A stretch of DNA of 64,000 nt, taken from Polaromonas sp. (GTDB taxonomy: Bacteria; Pseudomonadota; Gammaproteobacteria; Burkholderiales; Burkholderiaceae_C). The number at the start of each line of letters is the position of its first letter. Position 1 is the stretch's first letter. The DNA lies in NCBI RefSeq assembly GCF_012927485.1, contig NZ_JABBPC010000036.1, positions 235,996 through 299,995 of the forward strand. Direction: 5' to 3'. Made by a program: the position numbers and the translations under genes. The notes under the pieces were generated by a model that was not told the origin of the DNA, made no database searches, and saw nothing but the letters and a program-made list of their open reading frames with translations. Below are positions 37,498-47,130 of this stretch, in pieces.

Positions 37498-38964
37498 ATG
37501 GGAAAAATTACCGGCTTCATGGAATACGAGCGCATTGAAGAAGGCTACAGGCCGATCACGGAGCGCTTGAAAAGTTACAAGGAATTTGTCATTGGCCTGG
37601 ACCATGCCCAGGCCAATAAGCAAGCGGCGCGATGTATGGACTGCGGCACACCGTTTTGCAACAACGGCTGCCCCGTCAATAACATCATTCCCGATTTCAA
37701 CGACATGGTGTTTCGTGGCGACTGGAAAAATGCAATTGACACATTGCACAGCACCAACAACTTTCCGGAATTCACCGGCCGCATCTGTCCCGCGCCGTGT
37801 GAGGCTGCTTGCACGCTCAACGTCAACAACGATGCGGTGGGAATCAAATCGATTGAGCACGCCATCATTGACCGCGCCTGGTTGGAGGGCTGGGTCACGC
37901 CCCAGTTACCGAAGCACAAAAGCGGAAAAAAGGTGGCCGTGGTGGGGTCCGGTCCTGCCGGCATGGCCGCTGCGCAGCAACTGTCTCGCGCTGGCCATGA
38001 GGTGACGTTGTTTGAGAAAAACGATCGCATCGGCGGCTTGCTGCGCTACGGCATTCCTGACTTCAAAATGGAAAAAATTCACATCGATCGCAGGGTTGAG
38101 CAGATGCAGGCCGAAGGTGTGAAGTTCAGAACCGGCGTGATGGTGGGTCGTCTTACCAAAGACTCCAAAGTAACCAACTGGGCCAAAGAGACCATCAGCC
38201 CGGAACAACTTAAAAAAGACTTCGACGCCGTCATTCTGACTGGCGGCGCTGAACAGTCCCGTGATCTGCCCGTGCCCGGCCGCGACTTGAACGGTGTGCA
38301 CTTTGCGATGGAATTTTTACCGCAGCAAAACAAGATTAATGCCGGGGACAAAGTCAAAGGCCAGCTTCGGGCTGATGGCAAGCATGTGATCGTGATTGGC
38401 GGCGGCGACACAGGTTCCGACTGCGTGGGCACCAGCAACCGCCATGGCGCGGCCAGCGTGACGCAGTTTGAACTGATGCCGCAGCCGCCTGAAGAAGAGA
38501 ATCGCCCCATGACTTGGCCCTATTGGCCGATCAAATTGCGAACCAGTTCCAGTCACCAGGAAGGCTGCGACCGCGAGTTTGCCATTTCGACCAAGGAACT
38601 GATGGGTGAAAAGGGAAAAGTCACGGGTCTCAAAACGGTGCGGGTCGAGTGGAAAGACGGCAAGATGGTCGAGGTGCTAGGTTCCGAGCAAATCCTGAAA
38701 GCGGACTTGGTATTGCTCGCCATGGGGTTTGTCTCGCCTGTCGCTTCGGTTCTGGAGGCCTTCGGCATTGAGAAGGATAACCGCGGTAACGCCAAGGCGA
38801 GTACTGACTTCGCGGGTGGCTATGCCACCAACGTGTCCAAGGTGTTTGCAGCAGGTGATATTCGTCGCGGTCAAAGCCTGGTGGTGTGGGCGATTCGCGA
38901 AGGCCGCCAGGCCGCTCGCTCCGTTGACGAGTTTTTGATGGGGTACAGTGATCTTCCGCGCTGA
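37498..38964 (+). CDS. gltD: Glutamate synthase (NADPH) small subunit
   Basis: 488-aa flavoprotein that takes electrons from NADPH to the large subunit. N-terminal [4Fe-4S] ligands are in [14 protein letters not shown] (Cys46, 49, 54, 58) and CPAPCEAAC. The FAD-binding motif is [14 protein letters not shown] and the NADPH-binding motif is [19 protein letters not shown] precedes the ATG. An intrinsic terminator follows 26 nt after the stop. Confidence 0.97.
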   Translation: MGKITGFMEYERIEEGYRPITERLKSYKEFVIGLDHAQANKQAARCMDCGTPFCNNGCPVNNIIPDFNDMVFRGDWKNAIDTLHSTNNFPEFTGRICPAPCEAACTLNVNNDAVGIKSIEHAIIDRAWLEGWVTPQLPKHKSGKKVAVVGSGPAGMAAAQQLSRAGHEVTLFEKNDRIGGLLRYGIPDFKMEKIHIDRRVEQMQAEGVKFRTGVMVGRLTKDSKVTNWAKETISPEQLKKDFDAVILTGGAEQSRDLPVPGRDLNGVHFAMEFLPQQNKINAGDKVKGQLRADGKHVIVIGGGDTGSDCVGTSNRHGAASVTQFELMPQPPEEENRPMTWPYWPIKLRTSSSHQEGCDREFAISTKELMGEKGKVTGLKTVRVEWKDGKMVEVLGSEQILKADLVLLAMGFVSPVASVLEAFGIEKDNRGNAKASTDFAGGYATNVSKVFAAGDIRRGQSLVVWAIREGRQAARSVDEFLMGYSDLPR

Positions 38965-38989
38965 AGTCGCGTAATCCCTTATGATCCAC

Positions 38990-39013
38990 AATCCGGAGAA
39001 ACCCGGATTTTTT
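38990..39013 (+). terminator. Intrinsic terminator of gltBD
   Basis: Perfect 7-bp stem AATCCGG / CCGGATT with loop AGAAAC followed by a run of six T (two in the stem) and CTTTC. It ends only 6 nt before the preferred mlaF start, separating gltBD from the mla operon. Confidence 0.8.
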
Positions 39014-39019
39014 CTTTCT

Positions 39020-39865
39020 ATGGCTTCATCTTCCACCCAATCCCTTGTTGAATTGCGTCACCTGACCTTCGGGTACGGGGAGCGCATCATTCTGGACGAC
39101 ATTTCACTGTCGGTGCCTCGGGGCAAGGTCACGGCATTGATGGGAGCCTCTGGTGGCGGCAAGACGACCATCCTCCGCTTGATTGGCGGCCAGAATCATG
39201 CACAGTCTGGACAACTTTTGTTCGACGGCCAGGACGTTACCCCCATGAAGCAACCGCAGCTCTACGCCGCGCGGCGGCGCATGGGCATGCTGTTTCAGTT
39301 TGGCGCTCTATTTGCCGACCTGAGCGTGTTTGAGAACGTTGCCTTTCCGCTGCGCGAGCATACCGATTTACCCGAAGCCCTGATTCGTGACATTGTGCTG
39401 ATGAAACTCAATGCGGTGGGCTTGCGTGGCGCGCGTGACCTTATGCCCAGCGAAGTGTCGGGGGGCATGGCGCGTCGTATTGCGTTGGCGCGCGCGATTG
39501 CCCTCGACCCCGATCTGGTCATGTATGACGAACCCTTTTCCGGACTTGATCCAATTTCTCTGGGCACTTCGGCACGACTCATTCGTCAACTCAATGACAC
39601 GATGGGATTGACTAGCCTCTTTGTGTCGCACGAACTGGAGCAGACTTTCGGCATTGCGGACCACGTAGTCATCCTGGCCAACGGGAAAATCGCTATCGAA
39701 GGGACACCCGACGAGGTGCGCAAAAGCACTGACCCGCTGGTCTATCAGTATGTGAATGCGTTGCCAGACGGTCCCGTCCGTTTTCATTATCCTGGAGTGA
39801 CGGTTGAGGAAGACTTCGGTCTCGATGTCAAGTCCGCATCCCATAGCGCGAAGGTTTCATCATGA
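39020..39865 (+). CDS. mlaF: Mla phospholipid transport ATPase
   Basis: 281-aa ABC ATPase of the Mla system that returns mislocalised phospholipids from the outer to the inner membrane. Walker A is GASGGGKTT, signature VSGGMARR and Walker B LVMYDEP. The ATG at 39020 is chosen; the track ATG at 38981 would place the gltD terminator inside the gene. No good Shine-Dalgarno precedes it. The C-terminal extension after the H-loop (VTVEEDFGLDVKS) is usual. It overlaps mlaE by ATGA. Confidence 0.93.
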   Translation: MASSSTQSLVELRHLTFGYGERIILDDISLSVPRGKVTALMGASGGGKTTILRLIGGQNHAQSGQLLFDGQDVTPMKQPQLYAARRRMGMLFQFGALFADLSVFENVAFPLREHTDLPEALIRDIVLMKLNAVGLRGARDLMPSEVSGGMARRIALARAIALDPDLVMYDEPFSGLDPISLGTSARLIRQLNDTMGLTSLFVSHELEQTFGIADHVVILANGKIAIEGTPDEVRKSTDPLVYQYVNALPDGPVRFHYPGVTVEEDFGLDVKSASHSAKVSS

Positions 39866-40644
39866 GCTGGTACAAACCCTCGGATGTGGGCCTCGCTACG
39901 CGCAGCAAACTGGTTAACCTGGGTTACGGCGCTCGGCTTTTTTTGAAGCTCCTCGCCTCGATTGGTTCGAGTTTTCGGCGTTTTGGTTTGGTGCGTGACC
40001 AGATCCATTTTCTCGGCAATTACTCGTTGGTCATCATCGCGGTGTCCGGGCTGTTTGTCGGTTTCGTCTTCGGTCTGCAAGGGTATTACACCTTGCAGCG
40101 ATTTGGTTCTTCAGATGCATTGGGCTTGTTGGTGACGCTGACCCTGGTCCGGGAACTTGGCCCGGTGGTGACCGCGCTGCTATTCGCCGGACGGGCAGGG
40201 ACCTCGTTGACAGCCGAGATCGGATTGATGAAGGCGGGTGAGCAGATCAGCGTCATGGAAATGATGGCGGTGGACCCGGTGCAACGCATTTTGGCACCCC
40301 GTTTTTGGGCAGGTGTTATTACCATGCCTTTGCTGGCCGCTGTGTTCAGCGCCATGGGCATTATTGGCGGCTGGGTCGTCGGCGTGCTGATGATCGGCGT
40401 GGACGCGGGCTCGTTCTGGAGCCAGATTCAGGGCGGTGTCGATGTCTGGAAAGATGTCGGAAACGGCATTGTCAAGAGTATCGTTTTCGGCTTTGCCGTG
40501 ACTTTTATTGCCCTGATGCAAGGTTTCGAGGCGCAAGCCACACCGGAGGGGGTGGCAAGCGCCACGACGCGTACGGTGGTCGTGGCTTCCCTGGCGGTTC
40601 TGGGTCTGGATTTCATCCTGACCGCGATGATGTTTACTAATTAA
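39862..40644 (+). CDS. mlaE: Mla phospholipid transport permease
   Basis: 260-aa MlaE permease with five to six hydrophobic helices (YSLVIIAVSGLFVGFVFG; LGLDFILTAMMF at the end). Conserved features include FVFGLQGYYTLQRFGS, LVRELGPVVTALLFAGRAGTS and the EIGLMKAGEQISVMEMMAVDP coupling region. Start overlaps mlaF by ATGA; 7 nt to mlaD. Confidence 0.95.
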   Translation: MSWYKPSDVGLATRSKLVNLGYGARLFLKLLASIGSSFRRFGLVRDQIHFLGNYSLVIIAVSGLFVGFVFGLQGYYTLQRFGSSDALGLLVTLTLVRELGPVVTALLFAGRAGTSLTAEIGLMKAGEQISVMEMMAVDPVQRILAPRFWAGVITMPLLAAVFSAMGIIGGWVVGVLMIGVDAGSFWSQIQGGVDVWKDVGNGIVKSIVFGFAVTFIALMQGFEAQATPEGVASATTRTVVVASLAVLGLDFILTAMMFTN

Positions 40645-40651
40645 GGAGAGT

Positions 40652-41161
40652 GTGGTGCAACGCTCAAAGATCGATGTGTGGGTGGGCTTGTTTGTCCTTA
40701 TCGGCGCTGCGGCCATCTTGTTTCTCGCGCTGCAGGCTGCTAATTTGCTAAATCTGAATTTTCAGTCGACTTACCGAATTGAAGCCCATTTCGACAATAT
40801 TGGCGGTCTGAAATCCAAGGCTGCGGTACGCAGCAGCGGGGTTGTCGTGGGCCGTGTGGAGTCAATCACCTTTGACGACAAGACCTTCCAGGCGCGTGTT
40901 ACGCTGGCTATAGAAGGCCGTTACAGATTCCCCAAAGACAGTTCGCTCAAAATTCTCACAAGCGGCCTGCTTGGTGAGCAATATATCGGTGTGGAACCGG
41001 GCATGGATGAAAAAAATCTTGTTGCGGGTGACGTGATCAAACAAACCCAGTCGGCCGTGGTACTTGAAAATTTGATCGGCCAGTTTTTGTTTAGCAAAGC
41101 GGCGGAAAGCAGTTCTGGATCGGGGGCTGCACCGCCATCAGGGACAGCAGAGAAAAAATGA
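40652..41161 (+). CDS. mlaD: Mla substrate-binding MCE protein
   Basis: 169-aa inner-membrane-anchored MCE protein that forms a hexameric lipid channel in the periplasm. An N-terminal helix (VWVGLFVLIGAAAILFLAL) is followed by the MCE domain (YRIEAHFDNIGGLKSKAAVRSSGVVVGRV; LTSGLLGEQYIGVEPG). GTG starts occur at 40652 and 40655 after AAGGAGAG; the first is used. It overlaps mlaA by ATGA. Ser/Gly-rich C-terminus. Confidence 0.94.
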   Translation: MVQRSKIDVWVGLFVLIGAAAILFLALQAANLLNLNFQSTYRIEAHFDNIGGLKSKAAVRSSGVVVGRVESITFDDKTFQARVTLAIEGRYRFPKDSSLKILTSGLLGEQYIGVEPGMDEKNLVAGDVIKQTQSAVVLENLIGQFLFSKAAESSSGSGAAPPSGTAEKK

Positions 41162-41937
41162 CGACGCAAATCACGAATAAACCACTAGGCTGGGCCGCGG
41201 CGGCGCTAGTGCTGGCCCTCTTGCAAGGTTGCGCTACCGGGCCGAATGCCAATCCGGCCGATCCGCTTGAACCGTTGAACCGGACGGTGTTTAATTTCAA
41301 CGACGGCGTGGACCGGGCGGTACTCAAACCTGTGGCGACCGTGTACAAGGACGTTACGCCGGCGCCGATTCGCACGGGCGTCGCTAGTTTTTTTGGAAAT
41401 ATTTCTGATGTCTGGTCGGTGGCAAACAACTTGCTGCAGTTCAAGCCTGAAGCCGCCGCAGACAGTCTTTTCCGCGTAACCGTCAATACACTGTGGGGCT
41501 TGGGTGGAATTTTCGACGTCGCCAGCGAGATGAAAATCCCCAAGCACAGTGAAGACTTTGGCAGGACGCTGGGGTATTGGGGTGTGGCTTCCGGTCCTTA
41601 TCTGGTATTGCCTTTGTTGGGACCTTCCACTGTGCGTGATTCGGTCGGATCGCTGGTAGACACCCAAGGGGATCTTGTGGACCGGTCCCATAACATCCCT
41701 GTCCGTAATTCGCTGATTACCTTGCGGGCAGTGGATAAGCGAGCCAGCCTGCTCAGCGCAGGTGACTTACTTGAGCAGGCATCCCTGGATAAATACAGTT
41801 TTGCGCGCGACATCTACCTGCAGCGCCATAGTCGCCCCAATGGGAGCACGGCCGGAGCGCCCGAGGAGCGTTACGACCTGCCAGAGGCCGCACCGGGCGC
41901 AGGGGCGCCAGCAGTTCCGGATCCCGCAGTCAAGTAA
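41158..41937 (+). CDS. mlaA: Outer-membrane lipoprotein MlaA (VacJ)
   Basis: 259-aa outer-membrane lipoprotein that extracts phospholipids from the outer leaflet. The lipobox is LLQGC with Cys25, followed by DPLEPLNRTVFNFNDGVDRAVLKP, the family signature. A Pro/Ala-rich tail ends the protein. In E. coli mlaA is unlinked; here it lies inside the operon between mlaD and mlaC, as in other betaproteobacteria. A 160-nt gap with a strong hairpin separates it from mlaC. Confidence 0.94.
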   Translation: MTTQITNKPLGWAAAALVLALLQGCATGPNANPADPLEPLNRTVFNFNDGVDRAVLKPVATVYKDVTPAPIRTGVASFFGNISDVWSVANNLLQFKPEAAADSLFRVTVNTLWGLGGIFDVASEMKIPKHSEDFGRTLGYWGVASGPYLVLPLLGPSTVRDSVGSLVDTQGDLVDRSHNIPVRNSLITLRAVDKRASLLSAGDLLEQASLDKYSFARDIYLQRHSRPNGSTAGAPEERYDLPEAAPGAGAPAVPDPAVK

Positions 41938-42037
41938 AGAACGGCCTCAAGCAAGCTTTACAAAACTGCGCTAAAACTTCATCTTCTGCCCGAAAACAAT
42001 ACCCAAAATAACTGGAGAAGAACTGGTTTTCAGCAGG

Positions 42038-42060
42038 CGTTGCATGATAGTCATGCAACG
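42038..42060. promoter_or_regulatory. Perfect 10-bp hairpin in the mlaA-mlaC gap
   Basis: CGTTGCATGA-TAG-TCATGCAACG, all ten bases paired with a 3-nt spacer, lying 37 nt before the mlaC start. No T-run follows directly. It could be an RNA stability or processing hairpin or a dimeric protein-binding site. Confidence 0.6.
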
Positions 42061-42097
42061 ATGTCGACCACAAACGCTTCCCTATCGAAGGAAAATT

Positions 42098-42733
42098 ATG
42101 AATCGTAGAACTCTTGGCCGGTTATTGACTGCCTCGCTCAGCCTGGCGCTACTGGTATCTTCCCCCTTTGTTCGCGCCGCCGATGAGTCGCCGGATGCGC
42201 TGATCAAGCGGGTCTCTAATGAAGTCTTGGACAACATCAAGTCGGATAAGGCCATCAAAGCCGGCGACATGTCGAAGCTGATTGCGCTGGTTGACAGCAA
42301 GGTCATGCCCAACGTGAACTTTACGCGGATGACCGCCTCCGCGGTAGGTCGCAATTGGCGTCAAGCGACGGCCGAGCAGAAAACGCGTCTGCAGGAAGAA
42401 TTCAAGACACTGCTGATTCGCACCTACTCCGGCGCCTTGTCACAGGTCAAGGATCAAAGCCTCAACGTCAAGCCATCGCGCGCAGGGCCGACCGATTCAG
42501 AGGTCGTGGTGCGAACCGAAGTCGTCGGTCGGGGTGAGCCGATTCAGCTGGATTACCGCATGGAGAAAACAGCGGGAGGCTGGAAAATATATGACCTCAA
42601 CGTGCTGGGTGTTTGGATGGTGGAAACCTACCGCGCTCAATTTGCCCAGGAAATTACCGCAAAAGGTGTGGATGGTCTGATTGCATCGCTTGCGCAGCGC
42701 AACAAGTCCAACGCGGGTATCCCGAAGTCTTGA
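42098..42733 (+). CDS. mlaC: Periplasmic phospholipid carrier MlaC
   Basis: 211-aa soluble carrier that shuttles phospholipid between MlaA and MlaD. The signal peptide starts RRTLGRLLTASLSLALLVSS and ends near RAADESP. Conserved segments are MPNVNFTRMTASAVGRNWRQAT and FKTLLIRTYSGAL, and KIYDLNVLGVWMVETYR near the end. The ATG at 42098 has AAGGA 7 nt upstream; the track start at 42044 lies in the upstream hairpin. The stop overlaps mlaB by TTGA. Confidence 0.94.
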   Translation: MNRRTLGRLLTASLSLALLVSSPFVRAADESPDALIKRVSNEVLDNIKSDKAIKAGDMSKLIALVDSKVMPNVNFTRMTASAVGRNWRQATAEQKTRLQEEFKTLLIRTYSGALSQVKDQSLNVKPSRAGPTDSEVVVRTEVVGRGEPIQLDYRMEKTAGGWKIYDLNVLGVWMVETYRAQFAQEITAKGVDGLIASLAQRNKSNAGIPKS

Positions 42734-43029
42734 ACCAGCAATCTGCCGTGGTAACACTCCCTTCAATATTGACGCATGACTTGGCGGCGAAGTTCGCTGT
42801 CGGGTTGAAACAGGCCGTGCAGTCCGAACCGGCTGAGGTGGTGGTTGATGCCAACGCGTTGAAGCAGTTCGACTCGTCGGCCCTGGCCGTGTTGCTGGAA
42901 TGCCGGCGCCAGGCTTTGGCTGCGGGCAAAAGCTTCTACGTGCAGGGAGCGCCCGCACGGCTGCTTGAGTTGGCCACCCTCTATGGGGTTGCTGCGCTGA
43001 TTCCTGCCACGCCCGCTGTCGCTGCTTGA
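42730..43029 (+). CDS. mlaB: STAS-domain protein MlaB
   Basis: 99-aa STAS-domain partner that stabilises MlaF. The central VVVDANALKQFDSSALAVLLE segment is the STAS signature with the conserved DSS. A TTG start at 42730 overlapping the mlaC stop (TTGA) is chosen; a GTG six codons later is possible. The ORF-track start at 42613 lies inside mlaC. Last Mla gene. Confidence 0.88.
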   Translation: MNQQSAVVTLPSILTHDLAAKFAVGLKQAVQSEPAEVVVDANALKQFDSSALAVLLECRRQALAAGKSFYVQGAPARLLELATLYGVAALIPATPAVAA

Positions 43030-43130
43030 GTCTCATTGGGGGAGAATTCGCCGCTGGGGTCTGCGTCTGCATGGGGCCTTCGGAGGCCCGGACAGGTGAA
43101 TGTGAAGGCAGCCCGTAAAATGGTGGGTTA

Positions 43131-44099
43131 ATGCCAGCTATTTCATTCCAATCCGTCTCCAAAACCTACCCCTCGGCGCGCGGTCAGACCGGCCCGCTCG
43201 TACGAGCGCTCGACCATGTGAGCTTCGATATCCAGAAGGGCGAGTTTTTCGGCTTGTTGGGTCCTAACGGGGCCGGGAAAACCACACTTATTAGTATCCT
43301 AGCGGGCCTGTCCCGGGCCACCAGCGGCTCCGTCCAGGTGCATGGCAGTGATGTTGTTACAGACTATGCCAACGCGCGACGGATGCTCGGCGTCGTGCCT
43401 CAAGAATTGGTGTTTGATCCGTTTTTTACGGTGCGCGAGGCCTTGCGCATTCAGTCGGGCTATTTCGGCATCAAAAACAACGACGCTTGGATTGACGAAC
43501 TCTTGTCGAGTCTCGGGCTGACGGATAAGGCCGATGCCAACATGCGCCAACTCTCGGGCGGCATGAAGCGTCGCGTGCTGGTAGCGCAAGCGCTGGTACA
43601 TAAACCTCAGGTCATTGTGCTCGACGAGCCCACCGCTGGCGTCGATGTGGAGTTGCGCCAAACCTTGTGGCAGTTCATCGCCAAACTAAACCGGCAGGGC
43701 AGCACCGTCTTATTGACGACGCACTACCTTGAAGAGGCGGAGGCTCTATGCAACCGAATAGCCATGCTGAAGCAGGGGCGCGTGGTGGCGTTGGCCGAGA
43801 CGTCAGAGTTGCTGAAAGCGGCCTCGTCGAATGTGCTCCGCTTCAAAATTGACAGCGAATTACCTCCGCACTTGGCGGCCCAGGCCCGGGTGACCGGCCG
43901 GATCGTTCAGTTTCCAGCGCACAACGCCTATGAAATTGAGCAGTACCTGGCCGCTCTTCGCGAGGCGGGGTTGGTGGCGGAAGACGTGGAAATCCGCAAG
44001 GCTGATTTGGAAGACGTATTTCTGGATGTGATGAACGACGAGTCAGCGAAAGAACCTGTGGTTGCTGACGACCTTGACTTGGCTGGAGCCGCGAAATGA
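43131..44099 (+). CDS. ABC-2 type exporter ATPase (YadG-like)
   Basis: 322-aa ATPase of the ABC-2 exporter type. Walker A GPNGAGKTT, Q-loop VPQELVF, signature LSGGMKRR, Walker B VIVLDEPTAGVD and H-loop TTHYLEEAE are intact. A C-terminal domain of about 90 residues follows. It starts 101 nt after mlaB and overlaps the permease by ATGA. The substrate is unknown; E. coli YadGH is the closest remembered relative. Its fixed place between mla and murA suggests an envelope role (inference). Confidence 0.9.
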   Translation: MPAISFQSVSKTYPSARGQTGPLVRALDHVSFDIQKGEFFGLLGPNGAGKTTLISILAGLSRATSGSVQVHGSDVVTDYANARRMLGVVPQELVFDPFFTVREALRIQSGYFGIKNNDAWIDELLSSLGLTDKADANMRQLSGGMKRRVLVAQALVHKPQVIVLDEPTAGVDVELRQTLWQFIAKLNRQGSTVLLTTHYLEEAEALCNRIAMLKQGRVVALAETSELLKAASSNVLRFKIDSELPPHLAAQARVTGRIVQFPAHNAYEIEQYLAALREAGLVAEDVEIRKADLEDVFLDVMNDESAKEPVVADDLDLAGAAK

Positions 44100-44851
44100 C
44101 TGGTTGGCAAACCCTTTTTTATAAAGAAGTTCTTCGTTTCTGGAAAGTCGGCATCCAGACTGTAGGTGCGCCGGTATTGACGGCTGTGTTGTACATGCTG
44201 ATTTTCGGTCATGTGCTTCAAGGACAGGTCAAGGTGTATGACCAAGTCAGTTACACCGCTTTTCTGGTACCTGGACTGGTCATGATGAGCGTGCTGCAAA
44301 ACGCTTTTGCCAACAGTTCTTCTTCGCTGATTCAGAGCAAAATTATGGGTAGCCTGGTGTTTGTCCTGCTCACGCCACTGTCGCACTGGCATTGGTTTTT
44401 TGCCTACGTCGGCTCTTCGGTGGCGCGGGGATTGCTGGTCGGCGCGGGGGTGTTTGCCGTGACGGTGTTTTTTGGCCAGCCCGGCTTTGAAGCGCCGCTC
44501 TGGATCGTGGTGTTTGCAATTCTCGGGGCCTCCATGCTGGGTGCGCTGGGGGTGATCGCCGGTCTGTGGTCAGAGAAATTCGATCAGATGGCCACCTTCC
44601 AGAATTTTGTAGTCATGCCCATGACTTTTTTGAGCGGGGTGTTTTATTCCATTCATTCGCTACCGCCATTTTGGCAAAAGGTGAGCCGCCTGAATCCATT
44701 TTTTTACATGATTGACGGCTTTCGCTACGGATTTTTTGGGGTGAGTGACGTATCACCTTGGCTAAGCCTGGGCATTGTGGTGGCTGCGTTGCTTATCGTG
44801 AGCGCTGCAGCGGTCAACATGCTGCGCACGGGCTACAAAATCAGACATTAA
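44096..44851 (+). CDS. ABC-2 type exporter permease (YadH-like)
   Basis: 251-aa integral membrane permease with about six helices, starting FYKEVLRFWKVGIQTVGAPVLTAVLYMLIFG, a characteristic ABC-2 opening, and NFVVMPMTFLSGVFYSIHSLPPFWQ, the conserved loop before the last helices. Start overlaps the ATPase stop. Partner of the preceding ATPase; substrate unknown. Confidence 0.9.
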   Translation: MTGWQTLFYKEVLRFWKVGIQTVGAPVLTAVLYMLIFGHVLQGQVKVYDQVSYTAFLVPGLVMMSVLQNAFANSSSSLIQSKIMGSLVFVLLTPLSHWHWFFAYVGSSVARGLLVGAGVFAVTVFFGQPGFEAPLWIVVFAILGASMLGALGVIAGLWSEKFDQMATFQNFVVMPMTFLSGVFYSIHSLPPFWQKVSRLNPFFYMIDGFRYGFFGVSDVSPWLSLGIVVAALLIVSAAAVNMLRTGYKIRH

Positions 44852-44868
44852 CGGAAGATCGAAACACC

Positions 44869-45114
44869 ATGACCAGCGAAGAACTTCAAATCATTATTGC
44901 GGCAGGTCTGCCGTGCGAACACATTGATCTGTCGGGCGATGGTCGGCACTGGTATGCCACCATCGTCTCGAGCGCTTTTGAGGGCCAGCGCCGAATCCAG
45001 CGTCACCAGCAGGTGTACGCCACGCTGGGCGCGCGTATGCAGGCCGATGAAGTGCACGCCCTGTCTATGAAAACCTTCACGCCGGCCGAGTGGGCCGCCA
45101 ACCAGGCTGAATAA
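44869..45114 (+). CDS. ibaG: BolA-family protein IbaG (YrbA)
   Basis: 81-aa BolA-family protein; relatives bind Fe-S clusters with monothiol glutaredoxins. ATG at 44869 is chosen; the track start at 44758 lies inside the permease. The BolA core is [37 protein letters not shown], with the conserved His of RHQQVY. In E. coli yrbA also lies between mla and murA, confirming identity. 5 nt to murA. Confidence 0.92.
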   Translation: MTSEELQIIIAAGLPCEHIDLSGDGRHWYATIVSSAFEGQRRIQRHQQVYATLGARMQADEVHALSMKTFTPAEWAANQAE

Positions 45115-45119
45115 AAGAC

Positions 45120-46391
45120 ATGGACAAACTACGCATCAGGGGCGGCCGGTCGCTGGCCGGCACCGTCGACATTTCCGGGGCCAAGAACGCCGCGCTTCCG
45201 GAGCTGTGTGCCGCCTTGCTGACCGCAGAAGCCGTGACGCTGAAGAACGTTCCGCGCCTGCAAGATGTGGCCACCATGCTCAAGTTGATTCGCAATATGG
45301 GCGTGGCCGCTGATCGCAGCCTAATTGAGCCCAGCACCGTCACTATCAACGCGGGTGAATTGAACTCACCCGAAGCGCCTTACGAATTGGTAAAAACCAT
45401 GCGCGCTTCTGTTTTGGCGCTCGGTCCGCTGCTTGCGCGCTTCGGCAAAGCCCGGGTGTCGCTGCCCGGCGGCTGCGCGATCGGCTCGCGGCCCGTGGAC
45501 CAACACATCAGGGGCTTGCAAGCGATGGGGGCCGAGATCGCGGTCGAGCACGGGTACATGCTGGCCAAATTTCCGGCGGGCCGGAGCCGTCTGAAGGGCG
45601 CGAACATCACGACCGACATGGTCACTGTGACGGGCACTGAAAACTTCCTGATGGCGGCTAGCCTGGCCGAGGGCGAAACCATTCTCGAAAATGCGGCGCA
45701 GGAGCCCGAGATTGGCGATTTGGCCGCGATGCTCATCAAGATGGGGGCAAACATTGAAGGTCACGGCACACGTCGTATCCGCATTAACGGCGTAGATCGC
45801 CTTCACGGCTGCACCCATCAGGTGGTAGCAGACCGCATAGAAACCGGCACCTTCCTGTGCGCAGTCGCAGCCGCTGGCGGCGACGTCATCCTGAAGCATG
45901 GGCGAGCTGATCACCTTGACGCAGTGATCGACAAACTGCGCGAGGCAGGGGCTACTGTGACGGCGGGCGATGGTTTTATCCGCATCCGGGCCCAAGGCCG
46001 CCTCAAGGCGCAGTCTTTCCGCACCACCGAATACCCCGGTTTTCCGACCGATATGCAAGCGCAGTTCATGGCCTTGAACGCCATTGCGCAGGGCACCAGC
46101 ACCGTGACGGAGACGATTTTTGAAAACCGCTTCATGCACGTTAATGAGATGGTCCGGCTGGGCGCAAAGATTCAGATCGAAGGCAAGGTCGCGGTGATCG
46201 AAGGCGTCGAAAAATTCTCTGGCGCCACTGTGATGGCCACCGATTTGCGCGCCTCTGCCAGCCTGGTGATTGCCGGGCTGGTCGCTCAAGGCGAAACCGT
46301 GATAGACCGCATTTACCATCTTGATCGGGGCTACGACCGGATGGAGGCCAAGCTGCGCGGCCTGGGCGCTGATATTGAGCGAGTGAAATGA
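45120..46391 (+). CDS. murA: UDP-N-acetylglucosamine 1-carboxyvinyltransferase
   Basis: 423-aa enzyme for the first committed step of peptidoglycan synthesis, adding enolpyruvate to UDP-GlcNAc. The catalytic, fosfomycin-reactive Cys119 is in [23 protein letters not shown] at the N-terminus and [18 protein letters not shown] are family motifs. It follows ibaG closely and hisG starts 85 nt later. Confidence 0.97.
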   Translation: MDKLRIRGGRSLAGTVDISGAKNAALPELCAALLTAEAVTLKNVPRLQDVATMLKLIRNMGVAADRSLIEPSTVTINAGELNSPEAPYELVKTMRASVLALGPLLARFGKARVSLPGGCAIGSRPVDQHIRGLQAMGAEIAVEHGYMLAKFPAGRSRLKGANITTDMVTVTGTENFLMAASLAEGETILENAAQEPEIGDLAAMLIKMGANIEGHGTRRIRINGVDRLHGCTHQVVADRIETGTFLCAVAAAGGDVILKHGRADHLDAVIDKLREAGATVTAGDGFIRIRAQGRLKAQSFRTTEYPGFPTDMQAQFMALNAIAQGTSTVTETIFENRFMHVNEMVRLGAKIQIEGKVAVIEGVEKFSGATVMATDLRASASLVIAGLVAQGETVIDRIYHLDRGYDRMEAKLRGLGADIERVK

Positions 46392-46476
46392 CTACCGACG
46401 CTTATCGCATCGTGCGCCGCACCGCCTGTGTTCGCTTTGTTGCATCCATCTCGCTGGCATTTCTGGAGAGGCTATT

Positions 46477-47115
46477 TTGATTACGCTCGCCCTGTCTAAA
46501 GGACGGATCTTTGACGACATTTTGCCGCTGCTCAAGAGCGCAGGCATCGAAGTGCTCGACGATCCGGAAAAATCTCGCAAGTTAATCCTCGATACCAATC
46601 AGCCGGATTTACGTGTAGTCCTGGTTCGTGCCACCGATGTTCCGACCTATGTTCAATACGGGGGCGCCGATTTGGGTGTTGTCGGCAAGGACACGTTGCT
46701 TGAATCCGGCAGTCAGGGTTTATATCAGCCGCTGGATCTGCGAATCGCGAAGTGCCGCATTAGTGTGGCGGTACGCCAGGGGTTTGATTACGCCGCCGCC
46801 GTGAAACAGGGGTCTCGTTTGAAAGTGGCGACCAAGTACGTCGCCATTGCCCGGGATTTTTTCGCCACAAAAGGCGTTCACGTCGATTTAATCAAGCTCT
46901 ACGGCAGCATGGAGCTGGCACCGCTCACGGGACTGGCTGATGCAATCGTTGACCTGGTTTCGACAGGCAACACGCTCAAGGCCAACCATTTGGTGGAGGT
47001 CGAGCGCATCATGGAGATCAGTTCCCACCTGGTCGTTAACCAGACTGCGCTCAAACTTAATCAGGCGCCCCTGCGCAAACTCATTGATGCTTTTTCCTTG
47101 GCAGTTGCCCAATAA
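46477..47115 (+). CDS. hisG: ATP phosphoribosyltransferase, short form
   Basis: 212-aa catalytic subunit for the first step of histidine synthesis. The short form lacks the C-terminal regulatory domain and needs HisZ, which is not in this window. Motifs are [28 protein letters not shown] and [14 protein letters not shown]. The start is TTG, with GGAGAGG upstream at good spacing. First gene of the his cluster. Confidence 0.95.
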   Translation: MITLALSKGRIFDDILPLLKSAGIEVLDDPEKSRKLILDTNQPDLRVVLVRATDVPTYVQYGGADLGVVGKDTLLESGSQGLYQPLDLRIAKCRISVAVRQGFDYAAAVKQGSRLKVATKYVAIARDFFATKGVHVDLIKLYGSMELAPLTGLADAIVDLVSTGNTLKANHLVEVERIMEISSHLVVNQTALKLNQAPLRKLIDAFSLAVAQ

Positions 47116-47130
47116 CTCATCACTCCTAAT

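Noticed and set aside
45366-46319. 317-aa minus-strand ORF
   Set aside because: Entirely antisense to murA with no family-like motif.
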